Below, piece after piece: positions 26,917 to 34,064 of a stretch of 64,000 nucleotides of DNA. Source of the stretch: RUG023 sp900315435 (GTDB lineage Bacteria > Spirochaetota > Spirochaetia > Sphaerochaetales > Sphaerochaetaceae). Below the pieces are notes generated by a model. It had not been told where the DNA came from. It did not search any database and saw only the letters and a list, made by a program, of their open reading frames with translations. Position numbers and translations under genes: made by a program. Position 1 is the stretch's first letter. Each line of letters begins with the position of its first letter. The DNA lies in contig CADAJJ010000008.1 in NCBI GenBank assembly GCA_902788205.1, forward strand, positions 6,545-70,544, read 5' to 3'.

Positions 26917-26924
26917 CTCAATAT

Positions 26925-27119
26925 ATGAGTATGAAGACATCTAAAGGTGACTATTTGCAAGTCAAGGTAGGCATAGATACTGCCGAACGCGAAAAAGCAA
27001 GAGTTCTCGCCCGTTCCAAGGGCATGACATTTCAGGGCTTTGTAGGCCAGCTGATCAAGCGTGAGCTTGCGAAGAGCCAGCACGAGCAATTGTCAGCCGA
27101 GGGGGAGAGCCATGAGTGA
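26925..27119 (+). CDS. small ribbon-helix-helix-like protein (64 aa), copy 1
   Basis: A short protein with a beta-strand (YLQVKVGIDT), helix (EREKARVLARSKGM) and second helix (FQGFVGQLIKRELAK). This is close to the ribbon-helix-helix DNA-binding layout and clearly related to the product of 27547-27708 (GMTLSGYLGLLLKRELAAS). No Shine-Dalgarno is present before the ATG. The stop overlaps an ATGAGTGAGC start, as in copy 2. The second ATG (26931) could also be used. Function as a small regulator is inferred. Confidence 0.55.
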   Translation: MSMKTSKGDYLQVKVGIDTAEREKARVLARSKGMTFQGFVGQLIKRELAKSQHEQLSAEGESHE

Positions 27120-27123
27120 GCGG

Positions 27124-27456
27124 TCAACGCCCCGATGCAAGTCCGTTGACCATCTTCCTCACAGTGTCGAGCTGTTGGGTGTCGAGGGAGACAAGCATAT
27201 CGGCGATTTCCCGGATGGCTTGTGGGTAAGGCACGTCAGGCGTACCGGTAAGAAGATGCTCCACAGACGTTCCAAGCACACGTGCTATGGCGACGGCATC
27301 AATGGTGGTAGGGAGCTGCATGTCGGAACGCATCTCGTTGAGGCGCTGCTGCTTGATGCCGGCCTTCAGGGCAAGCTCCTTGTAGGTGGGAACGCCTGCG
27401 TTCCTCATCGCCTTGTCTACGCACTTCCAGAATGTGGCGGCATATTCGGGATTCAT
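27124..27456 (-). CDS. XRE-family helix-turn-helix regulator
   Basis: 110 residues; the HTH lies at about 24-80: YKELALKAGIKQQRLNEMRS followed by TTIDAVAIARVLGTSVEHLL. The C-terminal helix (IADMLVSLDTQQLDTVRKMV) is likely a dimerisation element, like small phage repressors. It is divergent from the copy-2 mini-operon at 27547 and antisense to the space following copy 1, so it may repress one or both. Confidence 0.8.
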   Translation of the reverse strand: MNPEYAATFWKCVDKAMRNAGVPTYKELALKAGIKQQRLNEMRSDMQLPTTIDAVAIARVLGTSVEHLLTGTPDVPYPQAIREIADMLVSLDTQQLDTVRKMVNGLASGR

Positions 27457-27511
27457 GGGAACAGCTTCGCACGTTTATGGGAAAAACCCAACAAAAAGAG
27501 GATAAAAACGC

Positions 27512-27539
27512 TTGACTTGTTGGATAAATCCTATACAAA
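27512..27539 (+). promoter_or_regulatory. candidate promoter giving a near-leaderless transcript
   Basis: TTGACT (27512-27517) and TACAAA (27534-27539) are 16 bases apart. Transcription would begin at about 27546, one base before the ATG of the next gene, which has no usable Shine-Dalgarno. Confidence 0.4.
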
Positions 27540-27546
27540 TAGGGGT

Positions 27547-27708
27547 ATGACATTGGAAAAATCCCACATAACGCTGTATGTGCGGATGACGCACGAGGAC
27601 AGGGAGCGGCTGAAGGAACTGGTAAGGGAGAAGGGGATGACCTTGTCCGGATATCTCGGCCTTCTGCTGAAGCGTGAGCTTGCCGCATCCAGGGAGGAGA
27701 AAACATGA
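27547..27708 (+). CDS. small ribbon-helix-helix-like protein (53 aa), copy 2
   Basis: Too short for routine calling as its own frame. Layout: strand HITLYVRMTH, helix EDRERLKELVREKGMTLSGY, helix LGLLLKRELAASR. It is a paralogue of 26925-27119. The stop overlaps the next start (ATGA). Likely a DNA-binding regulator such as an antitoxin-like or plasmid-type protein; no toxin-like partner is recognised in the following 41-residue gene. Confidence 0.6.
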   Translation: MTLEKSHITLYVRMTHEDRERLKELVREKGMTLSGYLGLLLKRELAASREEKT

Positions 27709-27830
27709 GTGAGCAGGTACTGGAGCGCACGATGCTCGAGCAGCATCTGAAGCGCATCGAGGAGTTGCGAAACGTTCCAGAACAGGCAGGATTCCCGGAT
27801 GTGGTAGAGTGGCCTGAAATGCCTGAATAA
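27705..27830 (+). CDS. 41-aa acidic peptide, partner of RHH-like copy 2
   Basis: Starts in the ATGA overlap with the preceding gene. Helical MLEQHLKRIEELRNV followed by an acidic, proline-containing tail (VVEWPEMPE). The same ATGAGTGAGC start sequence occurs after copy 1 at 27112, but there the frame runs antisense through the XRE gene. Not recognised; possibly a chance short frame, though the coupling is suggestive. Confidence 0.4.
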   Translation: MSEQVLERTMLEQHLKRIEELRNVPEQAGFPDVVEWPEMPE

Positions 27831-27844
27831 AAAACAATCTGAAT

Positions 27845-28204
27845 TCAGACCAACTCTTTGTAGTCCATTTCCAATGCCGATGCCAGCTTCTTGGCCGCGG
27901 CAAGCCCGATCGGGCGCTTGCCCCTCTCCATCAGGCTGATGTTCTCCCTGCGGATTCCGCATTTTTGTGCGAGCTGTGCCTGGGTCATGCCGGTGCGGAG
28001 CCTGTTGAGATGCAGCTTCTCGTCCGGGGTGTTCGTCATCTCCGCTTTGATCTGCCTGTAGACGTCGGATTCGGTGGCCTCGATGAGCTCGTCATCATCA
28101 ACGACCTTCAGGTCTGGCCACTGTTTGCGGAGATATGGAAGGAGCACTTCCGCCCCCGAGGTTACCGTGATGTCAATATGGTGATTTCTCTCTACTACCT
28201 GCAT
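27845..28204 (-). CDS. HigA-like antitoxin (XRE domain)
   Basis: 119 residues. The first ~60 are an acidic, unrelated N-terminal domain; the C-terminal HTH (TGMTQAQLAQKCGIRRENIS, then LMERGKRPIGLAAAKKLASA) is XRE-type. It starts within the last 32 bases of the toxin gene with a good GGAGGT site, the toxin-first order of higBA modules. It would neutralise the toxin and repress the pair. Confidence 0.8.
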   Translation of the reverse strand: MQVVERNHHIDITVTSGAEVLLPYLRKQWPDLKVVDDDELIEATESDVYRQIKAEMTNTPDEKLHLNRLRTGMTQAQLAQKCGIRRENISLMERGKRPIGLAAAKKLASALEMDYKELV

Positions 28205-28442
28205 ATGTTACCTCCACTTCGAAAGAGATTCCGTTCCATCGCCATACCGCTATCCAGTGGTAGGAAAGATGGCAATGATAGGTGTCCTTGGTGTTCTTGA
28301 GCTTGCTGTAGTTCCTCCAGTTCGTCCGTATCGGGCCGGATTCCCGGATTTCATCCACAAGCATAATGAAAAGCTTTTGTTCCGCTTTTGGCATCTTGAG
28401 GATTTCTTTGTCCACCTTTCTTTTCCAGAACACCTTGTACAT
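28173..28442 (-). CDS. RelE/HigB-like toxin
   Basis: 89 residues of the ParE/RelE fold: KVFWKRKVDKEILKMPKAEQ at the start, a middle helix, then NYSKLKNTKDTYHCHLSYHW with the strand-rich C terminus VEVTYAGSREK. RelE-type toxins cut mRNA on the ribosome. The adjacent overlapping antitoxin gene supports the call. Catalytic residues could be the K/H/R cluster in the C-terminal half, but this cannot be fixed from sequence alone. Confidence 0.78.
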   Translation of the reverse strand: MYKVFWKRKVDKEILKMPKAEQKLFIMLVDEIRESGPIRTNWRNYSKLKNTKDTYHCHLSYHWIAVWRWNGISFEVEVTYAGSREKSPY

Positions 28443-28544
28443 GCTCTAAATGTATCATAAATGAAACACTCTGTCAACCAAAGCGTGCAAGCTATGTGGG
28501 TAGCGCTCCATGCACCGATTCCGATTCTGTGATTCCATGATGGT

Positions 28545-28925
28545 ATGGAAGACGATATCAGCCAGAGATTTGAGTCATGTGATGCTCGCCTGCTCGAGCA
28601 CGACAAGCAACTCCACGAATTAAGCCAGAAGGTTGGAGTACTTGAGAATGCATCCAAGGACTCCTACAAGAGGATAAGCAGCATAGAAGGACAGCTTGTA
28701 GCAATCACATCGAAAGTGGATCAACTCTCGGCTGATGTCGGGAAGATGAGCAAGAGGATCAGGAGCAATGGAGAGAGAGACAGGCGCACGCAGCTCATCG
28801 TCATCGCATGTCTCGGCCTCACAGTCGCCCTGTTCGTCTACGTGGTCGTTGCTGACAAGGCGTCCGCGAAAGAGATCCTCAAGACGGCCGCGGATGTATC
28901 CGCTCTTGCCAGTCATCTGCTTTGA
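28545..28925 (+). CDS. coiled-coil protein with C-terminal membrane segment
   Basis: 126 residues: a long heptad-like helix (LLEHDKQLHELSQKVGVLEN ... QLVAITSKVDQLSADVGKMS), a basic stretch, then one membrane helix (LIVIACLGLTVALFVYVVVA). This resembles phage hemolysin XhlA/BhlA-type or t-SNARE-like small proteins placed near holins. It is the first gene of a compact four-gene cluster ending at a terminator. Start-site signal is weak. Confidence 0.6.
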   Translation: MEDDISQRFESCDARLLEHDKQLHELSQKVGVLENASKDSYKRISSIEGQLVAITSKVDQLSADVGKMSKRIRSNGERDRRTQLIVIACLGLTVALFVYVVVADKASAKEILKTAADVSALASHLL

Positions 28926-28947
28926 CCAAATTTGGGAGGAAGATCAT

Positions 28948-29391
28948 ATGAATCTTGCGTTGGAACATTTTTCTGAAGCGTATGGGAACAGTTTCATCCT
29001 GTTCGTAATCTTCTCCATCTGCGTTGGGGCACTGATGGAGATTGTGAAGAAGAACGTCTTCAAGCCTCTTGACGCCTATTTTGAGAATGTCGAGATAAGC
29101 GGGAAAGGGAAAGCGGTCTACAGAGCCGCCAAGTATGGCAGCTATGGAGTGCTGGCGTTGGCTATCAGTCTGTGGTTCGTGCGGTCTCTCATCGCAACCA
29201 TGCCGTTTCCTGGTATCGAGGACGGAAGGATGGTCTTGTATCCTCTCTATGTGACCTTGTTCTATCTCCTGCAGTTGCTTGTCTCGATGACCGGTATCAA
29301 GGCAATCGTCAATAGGGTCACCGCACCGGCGAGACCAAAGAAGAGATACAAGAAAGTGTTGATTGAAGAGGATGACGACGAGGAGAACTGA
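28948..29391 (+). CDS. small polytopic membrane protein, holin-like position
   Basis: 147 residues with three to four hydrophobic segments (FILFVIFSICVGALMEIV; YGVLALAISLWFVRSLIA; LYVTLFYLLQLLVSM) and a charged C terminus KKVLIEEDDDEEN. Preceded by GGGAGGA. Not recognised by family. Its place between the coiled-coil protein and the spanin-like pair suggests a holin-type role. Confidence 0.55.
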   Translation: MNLALEHFSEAYGNSFILFVIFSICVGALMEIVKKNVFKPLDAYFENVEISGKGKAVYRAAKYGSYGVLALAISLWFVRSLIATMPFPGIEDGRMVLYPLYVTLFYLLQLLVSMTGIKAIVNRVTAPARPKKRYKKVLIEEDDDEEN

Positions 29392-29394
29392 GCG

Positions 29395-29766
29395 ATGTGG
29401 AAGCTGCTTGCCGCCGTTCTGGTCCCGATTGCCAGCCTTCTTTGGGGCTGGCTGAAGGGTCGTTCTTCCGGTAAAGAGAAAGCCGAGGCTAAAGCTAGAG
29501 TGGCAGTTGCCGACGCCACATCGGAAGCAAACAAGGCAAAGGCATCGGCGGCTGAGGTAGCGAAGAATACTGCCGTGCATGCCGCAATTACTCTTGCAAC
29601 GCAAGTGGCGGCATCTAAGGCGGAGAGCCAGGAGTATGCCGAAAGCGTGGAGCAGGAGATCCAGACAGCCTCTGATACCGGCGACATCGATGCGTTGATT
29701 GCCATCGCCAGGCAGCAGAAAGAACGTGCCGACCAGTTTGCCCGGAACCTGGAGGCAAGACAATGA
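29395..29766 (+). CDS. inner-membrane spanin-like protein
   Basis: 123 residues with an N-terminal membrane segment (LLAAVLVPIASLLWGWLKG) and a long alanine-rich, charged helix in the periplasmic direction. The last bases overlap the start of a small lipoprotein gene. This topology and overlap match two-component phage spanins (Rz/Rz1), which join inner and outer membranes at lysis. Inference from topology only; phage spanins share little sequence. Confidence 0.55.
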   Translation: MWKLLAAVLVPIASLLWGWLKGRSSGKEKAEAKARVAVADATSEANKAKASAAEVAKNTAVHAAITLATQVAASKAESQEYAESVEQEIQTASDTGDIDALIAIARQQKERADQFARNLEARQ

Positions 29767-30038
29767 ATCGGTTGATGGTCATCATGCTGGCACTGCCGCT
29801 CATCGGCTGCATGACCACCAATGCGGAGCCAGCAGTGGTACATGAGTACCACGAAATCAGGCCGGATTACAGCGATGCAAAAGTTGCCCTCTTTGCGGCA
29901 CGGCCTGATGTGGTACCCGATTTAAGGGACGTTCACACGATGGAGGATGCCGCATACAATTCAGTCCAGTTCCAGACAGGCATGGAGCAGTGGATTTTCT
30001 ATGCTGTCAGTCTTGAGGACTGGATCAAGAAGCTTTGA
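29763..30038 (+). CDS. small lipoprotein, outer-membrane spanin-like
   Basis: 91 residues with a clear lipobox (LALPLIGC, Cys near residue 16) and a short polar body ending DWIKKL. It begins inside the preceding gene (4-base overlap). A terminator follows at once, closing the cassette. Outer-membrane spanins are small lipoproteins of this kind; this one is low in proline, unlike many Rz1 proteins. Confidence 0.6.
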   Translation: MNRLMVIMLALPLIGCMTTNAEPAVVHEYHEIRPDYSDAKVALFAARPDVVPDLRDVHTMEDAAYNSVQFQTGMEQWIFYAVSLEDWIKKL

Positions 30039-30055
30039 TTCAAGACCCTGTCCTT

Positions 30056-30088
30056 CCCGGTTCCCGCATATCGCGGGGCCGGGTTTTT
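30056..30088 (+). terminator. intrinsic terminator of the lysis-like cassette
   Basis: Two-part stem: CCCGG/CCGGG outer and CCCGC/GCGGG inner, followed by GTTTTTC. Confidence 0.8.
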
Positions 30089-31245
30089 CATCTTACGGCG
30101 AACTGAAGGATTTTCTCCGACACTCCATACATCTCGTCGATCGCGTCTGCAACGGGTCTTAGGTTCTCGGCGTACAGGTGTGTGTATCCGGCCTGTACAG
30201 AGTTTTCCGGCTGATGCTGCCAAGACAGGTATTCCGCCACCACGAGGTCAGGCAACCTGCTTTCGAGCCGGAGGTTCGTGTTCAGGCTGTGCCTGAGGAT
30301 ATGGGGTGTCATGGATTTGATTGCGTCGGGCGTCTCCCATCCCTGCTGAAGCATGGCATTGGCTGAAAGCCTCCTGATCACATTCTCGAACCAGTTCTGG
30401 CTGTAGTGGTACAACCTTCCGTCAGGATGAGCACTGGTACACAGGCGCATCATGGAATCCTGTGCGGTAACCGGCAATGGGATGGTCCTGCAGTATCCCC
30501 ATTTTGGCTTGCCAATTTCTTTGTAGTTGTAGTCCTTCATCGCCTGGTCGATGACGAGGATGTGGCTTTTCTGGTCGTATTGTCTGGCGGACAGTGCCGC
30601 AAGCTCTCCGATGCGCATGCCAGTACATGCAAGCACGATGAAAGTGTCCTGCTCCTTCTGCGAAGAGAGGAATGATTCGTGGATGAGCCTCTTGATGTCT
30701 GAGGACGAGATGGGGAGCTTTTCTGTTGTCTTGGCCGGATGTATGTCCGGCAGGCCGCTTGCCGGGTTGGCCGGTACGAGGCCTTCGTCCGCAGCCTGTC
30801 CAAAGCAGAGCTTGACCATCTTGAAGAACTTCATCGCACGATAACTGAGTCCTTCCTTCTCAACCAGGAAGTACATGATTGTCTTGCATTCCTTCCTCGA
30901 GACTTCCTCTATCGGCTTGTAATAGAGGCTAGGGATTCCTTTCGACAGGAGACTGTCGAGCTCGGCGGACTTGACGGCAATCATATCGGCATACCGTGCG
31001 GTATATTGCTTCCCGGTAATCCTGGCGTCCTTGTATCTTGGGTTCGTCTCCGGATCCATGAATGAGGCGAGCACTGATGCGAGGGTAGGTGAATCCAGCT
31101 TATTTGTCCGATAGAGCCTGTCGACATGACGTTGCGCCTGGGCCAGAGTTGAGCCCTCGGCCTTCCTTGTCACTCTGTGGCCGTTGATGTTGACCTTGTA
31201 GTAGAACGTGTTTCTTTGCTGGTAAACCTGTGGAATCTTGTCCAT
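30088..31245 (-). CDS. tyrosine recombinase / site-specific integrase
   Basis: 385 residues. The N-terminal arm-binding-like region opens YQQRNTFYYKVNINGHRVTR; the core-binding domain spans about 80-190. Catalytic residues: Arg in CTGMRIGELAAL, His-x-x-Arg in PHILRHSLNT, and Tyr in SVQAGYTHLY. Start ATG 31245 with GGGAGG upstream; the longer frame runs through the neighbouring tRNA gene. Sitting next to tRNA-Gly, it probably integrates an element at that gene's 3' end. Upstream palindromes may autoregulate it. Confidence 0.92.
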   Translation of the reverse strand: MDKIPQVYQQRNTFYYKVNINGHRVTRKAEGSTLAQAQRHVDRLYRTNKLDSPTLASVLASFMDPETNPRYKDARITGKQYTARYADMIAVKSAELDSLLSKGIPSLYYKPIEEVSRKECKTIMYFLVEKEGLSYRAMKFFKMVKLCFGQAADEGLVPANPASGLPDIHPAKTTEKLPISSSDIKRLIHESFLSSQKEQDTFIVLACTGMRIGELAALSARQYDQKSHILVIDQAMKDYNYKEIGKPKWGYCRTIPLPVTAQDSMMRLCTSAHPDGRLYHYSQNWFENVIRRLSANAMLQQGWETPDAIKSMTPHILRHSLNTNLRLESRLPDLVVAEYLSWQHQPENSVQAGYTHLYAENLRPVADAIDEMYGVSEKILQFAVR

Positions 31246-31280
31246 AAAACCTCCCTGTCCAGATGGAAAAATCCCTTGCG

Positions 31281-31308
31281 TTGTCCAACATTTGTCCAAC
31301 GTTGGACA
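31281..31308. promoter_or_regulatory. operator-like repeats upstream of integrase
   Basis: TGTCCAACGTTGGACA (31293-31308) is a perfect 16-bp palindrome, preceded by a direct half-site TTGTCCAAC at 31281-31289. Typical of repressor or excisionase-type binding sites. Confidence 0.5.
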
Positions 31309-31340
31309 CTTTTCGCAAAGTTGAAGAGGTTTTATGCATC

Positions 31341-31367
31341 GCAACTTGTTGTGTGCCAACAAGTTGC
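31341..31367 (-). terminator. hairpin between tRNA-Gly and integrase
   Basis: A perfect 11-bp stem GCAACTTGTTG/CAACAAGTTGC with a 5-base loop. It could end the tRNA transcript, but no T-tract follows on the minus strand, so it may instead be part of the attachment region. Confidence 0.45.
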
Positions 31368-31371
31368 TTAG

Positions 31372-31443
31372 AGCGCCAGACGGGAATCGAACCCGCATCT
31401 CAAGCTTGGGAAGCTCGTATCTTAACCATTGGACTACAAGCGC
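31372..31443 (-). tRNA. tRNA-Gly (anticodon CCC)
   Basis: 72 bases; acceptor GCGCTTG/CTGGCGC with one mismatch, anticodon loop TTCCCAA, T-arm GCGGGTTCGATTCCCGT. CCA not encoded. The neighbouring integrase marks it as the likely integration site. I found no second copy of its 3' end to the left, so the far boundary of the element is not defined. Confidence 0.93.
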
Positions 31444-31528
31444 AATGTTTCTAGAGGCTAACATACCACAATCAGACGGAAATGACAAGCGAGGTTTCGC
31501 ATTGTTGCAAACAACTGCCGGTTTTGGC

Positions 31529-32089
31529 ATGATGGAGCACATGTCAGGTACACTCAGTAGCCGCTGGGCAGGATTCGAGCCTAGAGCAAAAGCATTATAT
31601 GTATCGTCTTTTCCCAAAGTGGAACGGTTTCCCTATGGGTTGATTTGCGCAGTGGCCTACCTTCCGGGGTTCCATTTCCGGACTTGGTACATCGACGGGA
31701 AGTTCATCGGTTTGACCTATACGCTGACTCGGCACAGCATGTCGGTGATCTACTACTTGGCGGTAGTGGAAGAGGAGCGGGGCAAAGGCTACGGGGCTTT
31801 GATTCTGAAAGAACTATGCAAACTCCGTCCGCGTACCGCCCTGATTACGGAGAGCGACGACATCCAGGCAGCCAACCGGGTGCAGCGCCAGCGCAGGATA
31901 GCCTTCTATTTGCGCAATGGATTCGTACAGACCGGCTGGCAGTTGGCCGACTATAGCGGACTGTACGATATCATGGCCACCGTTTCCGGCTTGGACGTGA
32001 GGAAAGCCCGCCGCCTTATCGGCAGATTTACCCCTTGGGTCCAGAGCAGGCTTGTCAGATCGCCAGGGGTTCCTTCTCCAGGTGCTTGA
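31529..32089 (+). CDS. GNAT family N-acetyltransferase
   Basis: About 186 residues with the acetyl-CoA binding motif A: YLAVVEEERGKGYGALILKE (the R-G-x-G-x-G/A loop), then a C-terminal NGFVQTGWQLADY that matches the usual G-F segment. The substrate amine is unknown. The start is uncertain: ATG 31529, 31532 and 31541 are all possible without a clear ribosome site; the upstream frame passes through tRNA-Gly and is excluded. The 3' end overlaps the convergent MATE gene by 35 bases. Confidence 0.82.
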   Translation: MMEHMSGTLSSRWAGFEPRAKALYVSSFPKVERFPYGLICAVAYLPGFHFRTWYIDGKFIGLTYTLTRHSMSVIYYLAVVEEERGKGYGALILKELCKLRPRTALITESDDIQAANRVQRQRRIAFYLRNGFVQTGWQLADYSGLYDIMATVSGLDVRKARRLIGRFTPWVQSRLVRSPGVPSPGA

Positions 32090-33404
32090 TCAGGACCAGC
32101 AGCGCAACCGTCGTGTAGATGCCCGCGGCCAACCACGCGGCCGGATCTCCCGCGACGGAAAGCAGGTAGCTGTGGGTGTGGGTCGCGATGGTCGCCATGA
32201 CCCATCGCGCGGCCAGCTCGACGATGCCGCTGATGACGGTGAGCGTCGCATACCCGCAACCCTCGAGACTGTTCCGGCAGATGAAAATCATCGAAAGCGG
32301 AATAAAGAACAGCATGGAAAGGAAGATATAGGTTTCCGCCCATGGCATCAGGCTCTGGATATCTGTTCCTCGTGAGAAGAACAAGCCCATCATCGCTGGA
32401 AGCATGCACTTCAACAACAGGGCCGCCAGCACGGAATAGACGACCATCATCCCCGTCGCGGTCCTGACGCCTTTCTTGATCCGGGAAAGCGTGTGCTTCC
32501 CCCAGTTCTGCCCGCAGAAGTTCGCCATGGTGGTGCCGATAGCCGGCATCGGCTGGGTGACGATGCTCTGGATCTTGCTGGCCGCGGTGAAAGCGGCGAC
32601 GGCCGTGGAGCCGAACAGGTTGATCGCGCCCTGCATGATCATGGTGCCGATGGCGGTGATGCCGTATTGCATTGCCATCAGCAAGCCCATGGTCATCTGG
32701 AATCGGACATGCTCCCGCTTCGGCCGCCATTCCCCCCTGAGGGGGATGAGCATGCGGACCTTTTTCAACAGGAACGCCAGGCAAAGGAAGGCCGAGACGC
32801 CTTGGCTGATCACGGTCGCCCAGGCGGCTCCTGCCACCCCCATATGGAGCCCGATGATCATCCACAAATCCAGGATCGTGTTCAGCGTGGCGCTGATGAT
32901 CAGGAAGACGAGCGGGGCGCGACTGTTGCCGACCGCCCGCAGAAATCCGGAGAACAGGTTGTAGAGGATGGTCGTGACGATGCCAAGGGCGATGATCAGG
33001 ATGTAGATATAGGCCATGTCGTAGATGTCGTCCGGGGTGTGCATCATCGTGAGCATCTTCCGCATGAAGACGGAGAATCCGACGGTAAGGCCTACCGTGC
33101 AGAGCAAGGAGAGCGCCAGCCCGCTTGCGACACTCCGCCTGACTCCCTCGTTGTCTCCAGCCCCGAAACGTTGGCTGGTCAGGACTGCGAAGCCGTTGGT
33201 CATCCCTTGGGCGAAGCCGGTGACCAGGAACATGATGGTGCCGGTGGAACCCACGGCGGCCAGGGCCTGCGGGCCAAGCGCATGGCCCACGATGGCTGTA
33301 TCGGTCATGTTGTAGACCTGCTGGAGCACGTTGCCGATTGCGATGGGGATGGTGAAGTCCAGGATGTGCCTGGCCACCGACCCCGTGGTCATGTCTTGCT
33401 GCAT
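32055..33404 (-). CDS. MATE family efflux transporter
   Basis: 449 residues: N terminus ARHILDFTIPIAIGNVLQQV and YNMTDTAIVGHALGPQALAA are typical of NorM/DinF-type MATE proteins, with AVGSTGTIMFLVTGFAQGMT at helix 2 and twelve hydrophobic helices. Fourth MATE gene of the window, more distantly related to the tandem pair near the left end. Substrate unknown. Confidence 0.9.
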   Translation of the reverse strand: MQQDMTTGSVARHILDFTIPIAIGNVLQQVYNMTDTAIVGHALGPQALAAVGSTGTIMFLVTGFAQGMTNGFAVLTSQRFGAGDNEGVRRSVASGLALSLLCTVGLTVGFSVFMRKMLTMMHTPDDIYDMAYIYILIIALGIVTTILYNLFSGFLRAVGNSRAPLVFLIISATLNTILDLWMIIGLHMGVAGAAWATVISQGVSAFLCLAFLLKKVRMLIPLRGEWRPKREHVRFQMTMGLLMAMQYGITAIGTMIMQGAINLFGSTAVAAFTAASKIQSIVTQPMPAIGTTMANFCGQNWGKHTLSRIKKGVRTATGMMVVYSVLAALLLKCMLPAMMGLFFSRGTDIQSLMPWAETYIFLSMLFFIPLSMIFICRNSLEGCGYATLTVISGIVELAARWVMATIATHTHSYLLSVAGDPAAWLAAGIYTTVALLVLIKHLEKEPLAI

Positions 33405-33503
33405 ATGTCTCTGGTATTACCCGGTTATTCGCTTTCTGTCCAGAGAATCCATTCCCCATGAAAAACACATGAGAACGCATTCCCATCTTTGAGAAGGAAT
33501 TGT

Positions 33504-34064
33504 ATGCTTCACAGCATGAAGCGTCTTTCCGTCCTGATTGTGGCAACTGCCTGTTGTTCCGCACCTTTGGCTGCCGGGACCTCTATCAGTTTCGGAAGTG
33601 GGGCTTCGGCCGCCTGGTACCAGGCCCATGTCGAGGATGATGGGGACCTTCCCTTCCGTTCGGCTGCGGAGGTTACCTTATCTCCGGCCCTTGGTCTCAA
33701 GTTTGGGAATAATGGCTTGTACGCATATGTGCCTGTCTCGTATATCAGTCCATCCATGGAGTTCAATGACAAACAATTGAAGCCCTGTCTGGAACTGGGA
33801 TTCGGCATGAGGGGGGAGTGGTTCTTCACCGATGTGTTTGGGGCGATGCTCTCCGCGTCGATCAACCAAGGTTGGTACATGAGTGCCGATGAGGGCAAAT
33901 TCGCTTCGTTCACCCTAGGAACAGGTCCCCTTTTCCTCCGTCAGCTCGGTCCGTCCGACCGCTTGGTGTTCTCGGTGCCAGTGGGCCTTGACATCAGGGA
34001 CGACGTATTCGCCCCAACCCTGGGCGTCGGGGTGGCCTACTATCATGACGTGAGGCTGAGATGA
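33504..34064 (+). CDS. secreted, small barrel-like outer-membrane protein
   Basis: 186 residues with a signal peptide (SVLIVATACCSAPLAAG) and a body of alternating strands with aromatic girdles (LYAYVPVSYISPSM; SVPVGLDIRDDV; GVGVAYYHDVRLR). The size fits an eight-stranded barrel. GAAGGA precedes the ATG. Its stop overlaps the start of the caspase-fold lipoprotein gene by four bases, so the two are coupled. Not recognised as a named family. Confidence 0.6.
   Translation: MLHSMKRLSVLIVATACCSAPLAAGTSISFGSGASAAWYQAHVEDDGDLPFRSAAEVTLSPALGLKFGNNGLYAYVPVSYISPSMEFNDKQLKPCLELGFGMRGEWFFTDVFGAMLSASINQGWYMSADEGKFASFTLGTGPLFLRQLGPSDRLVFSVPVGLDIRDDVFAPTLGVGVAYYHDVRLR

Larger units (their letters stand above)
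25572..26924. other. decayed accessory stretch
   Basis: 1.35 kb with no intact gene: the Sel1 pseudogene, unassigned sequence (26230-26405), the ISL3 remnant and repeat copy 1. Confidence 0.7.

Noticed and set aside
26629..26928. 99-residue frame in repeat copy 1, also partly conserved in copy 2
   Set aside because: Conservation extends over all frames equally, as expected for a DNA repeat; no start signal and no family pattern.
27061..27708. 215-residue plus-strand frame across the XRE gene
   Set aside because: Most of it is antisense to the XRE regulator; only its last 53 codons (from 27547) look like a real protein.
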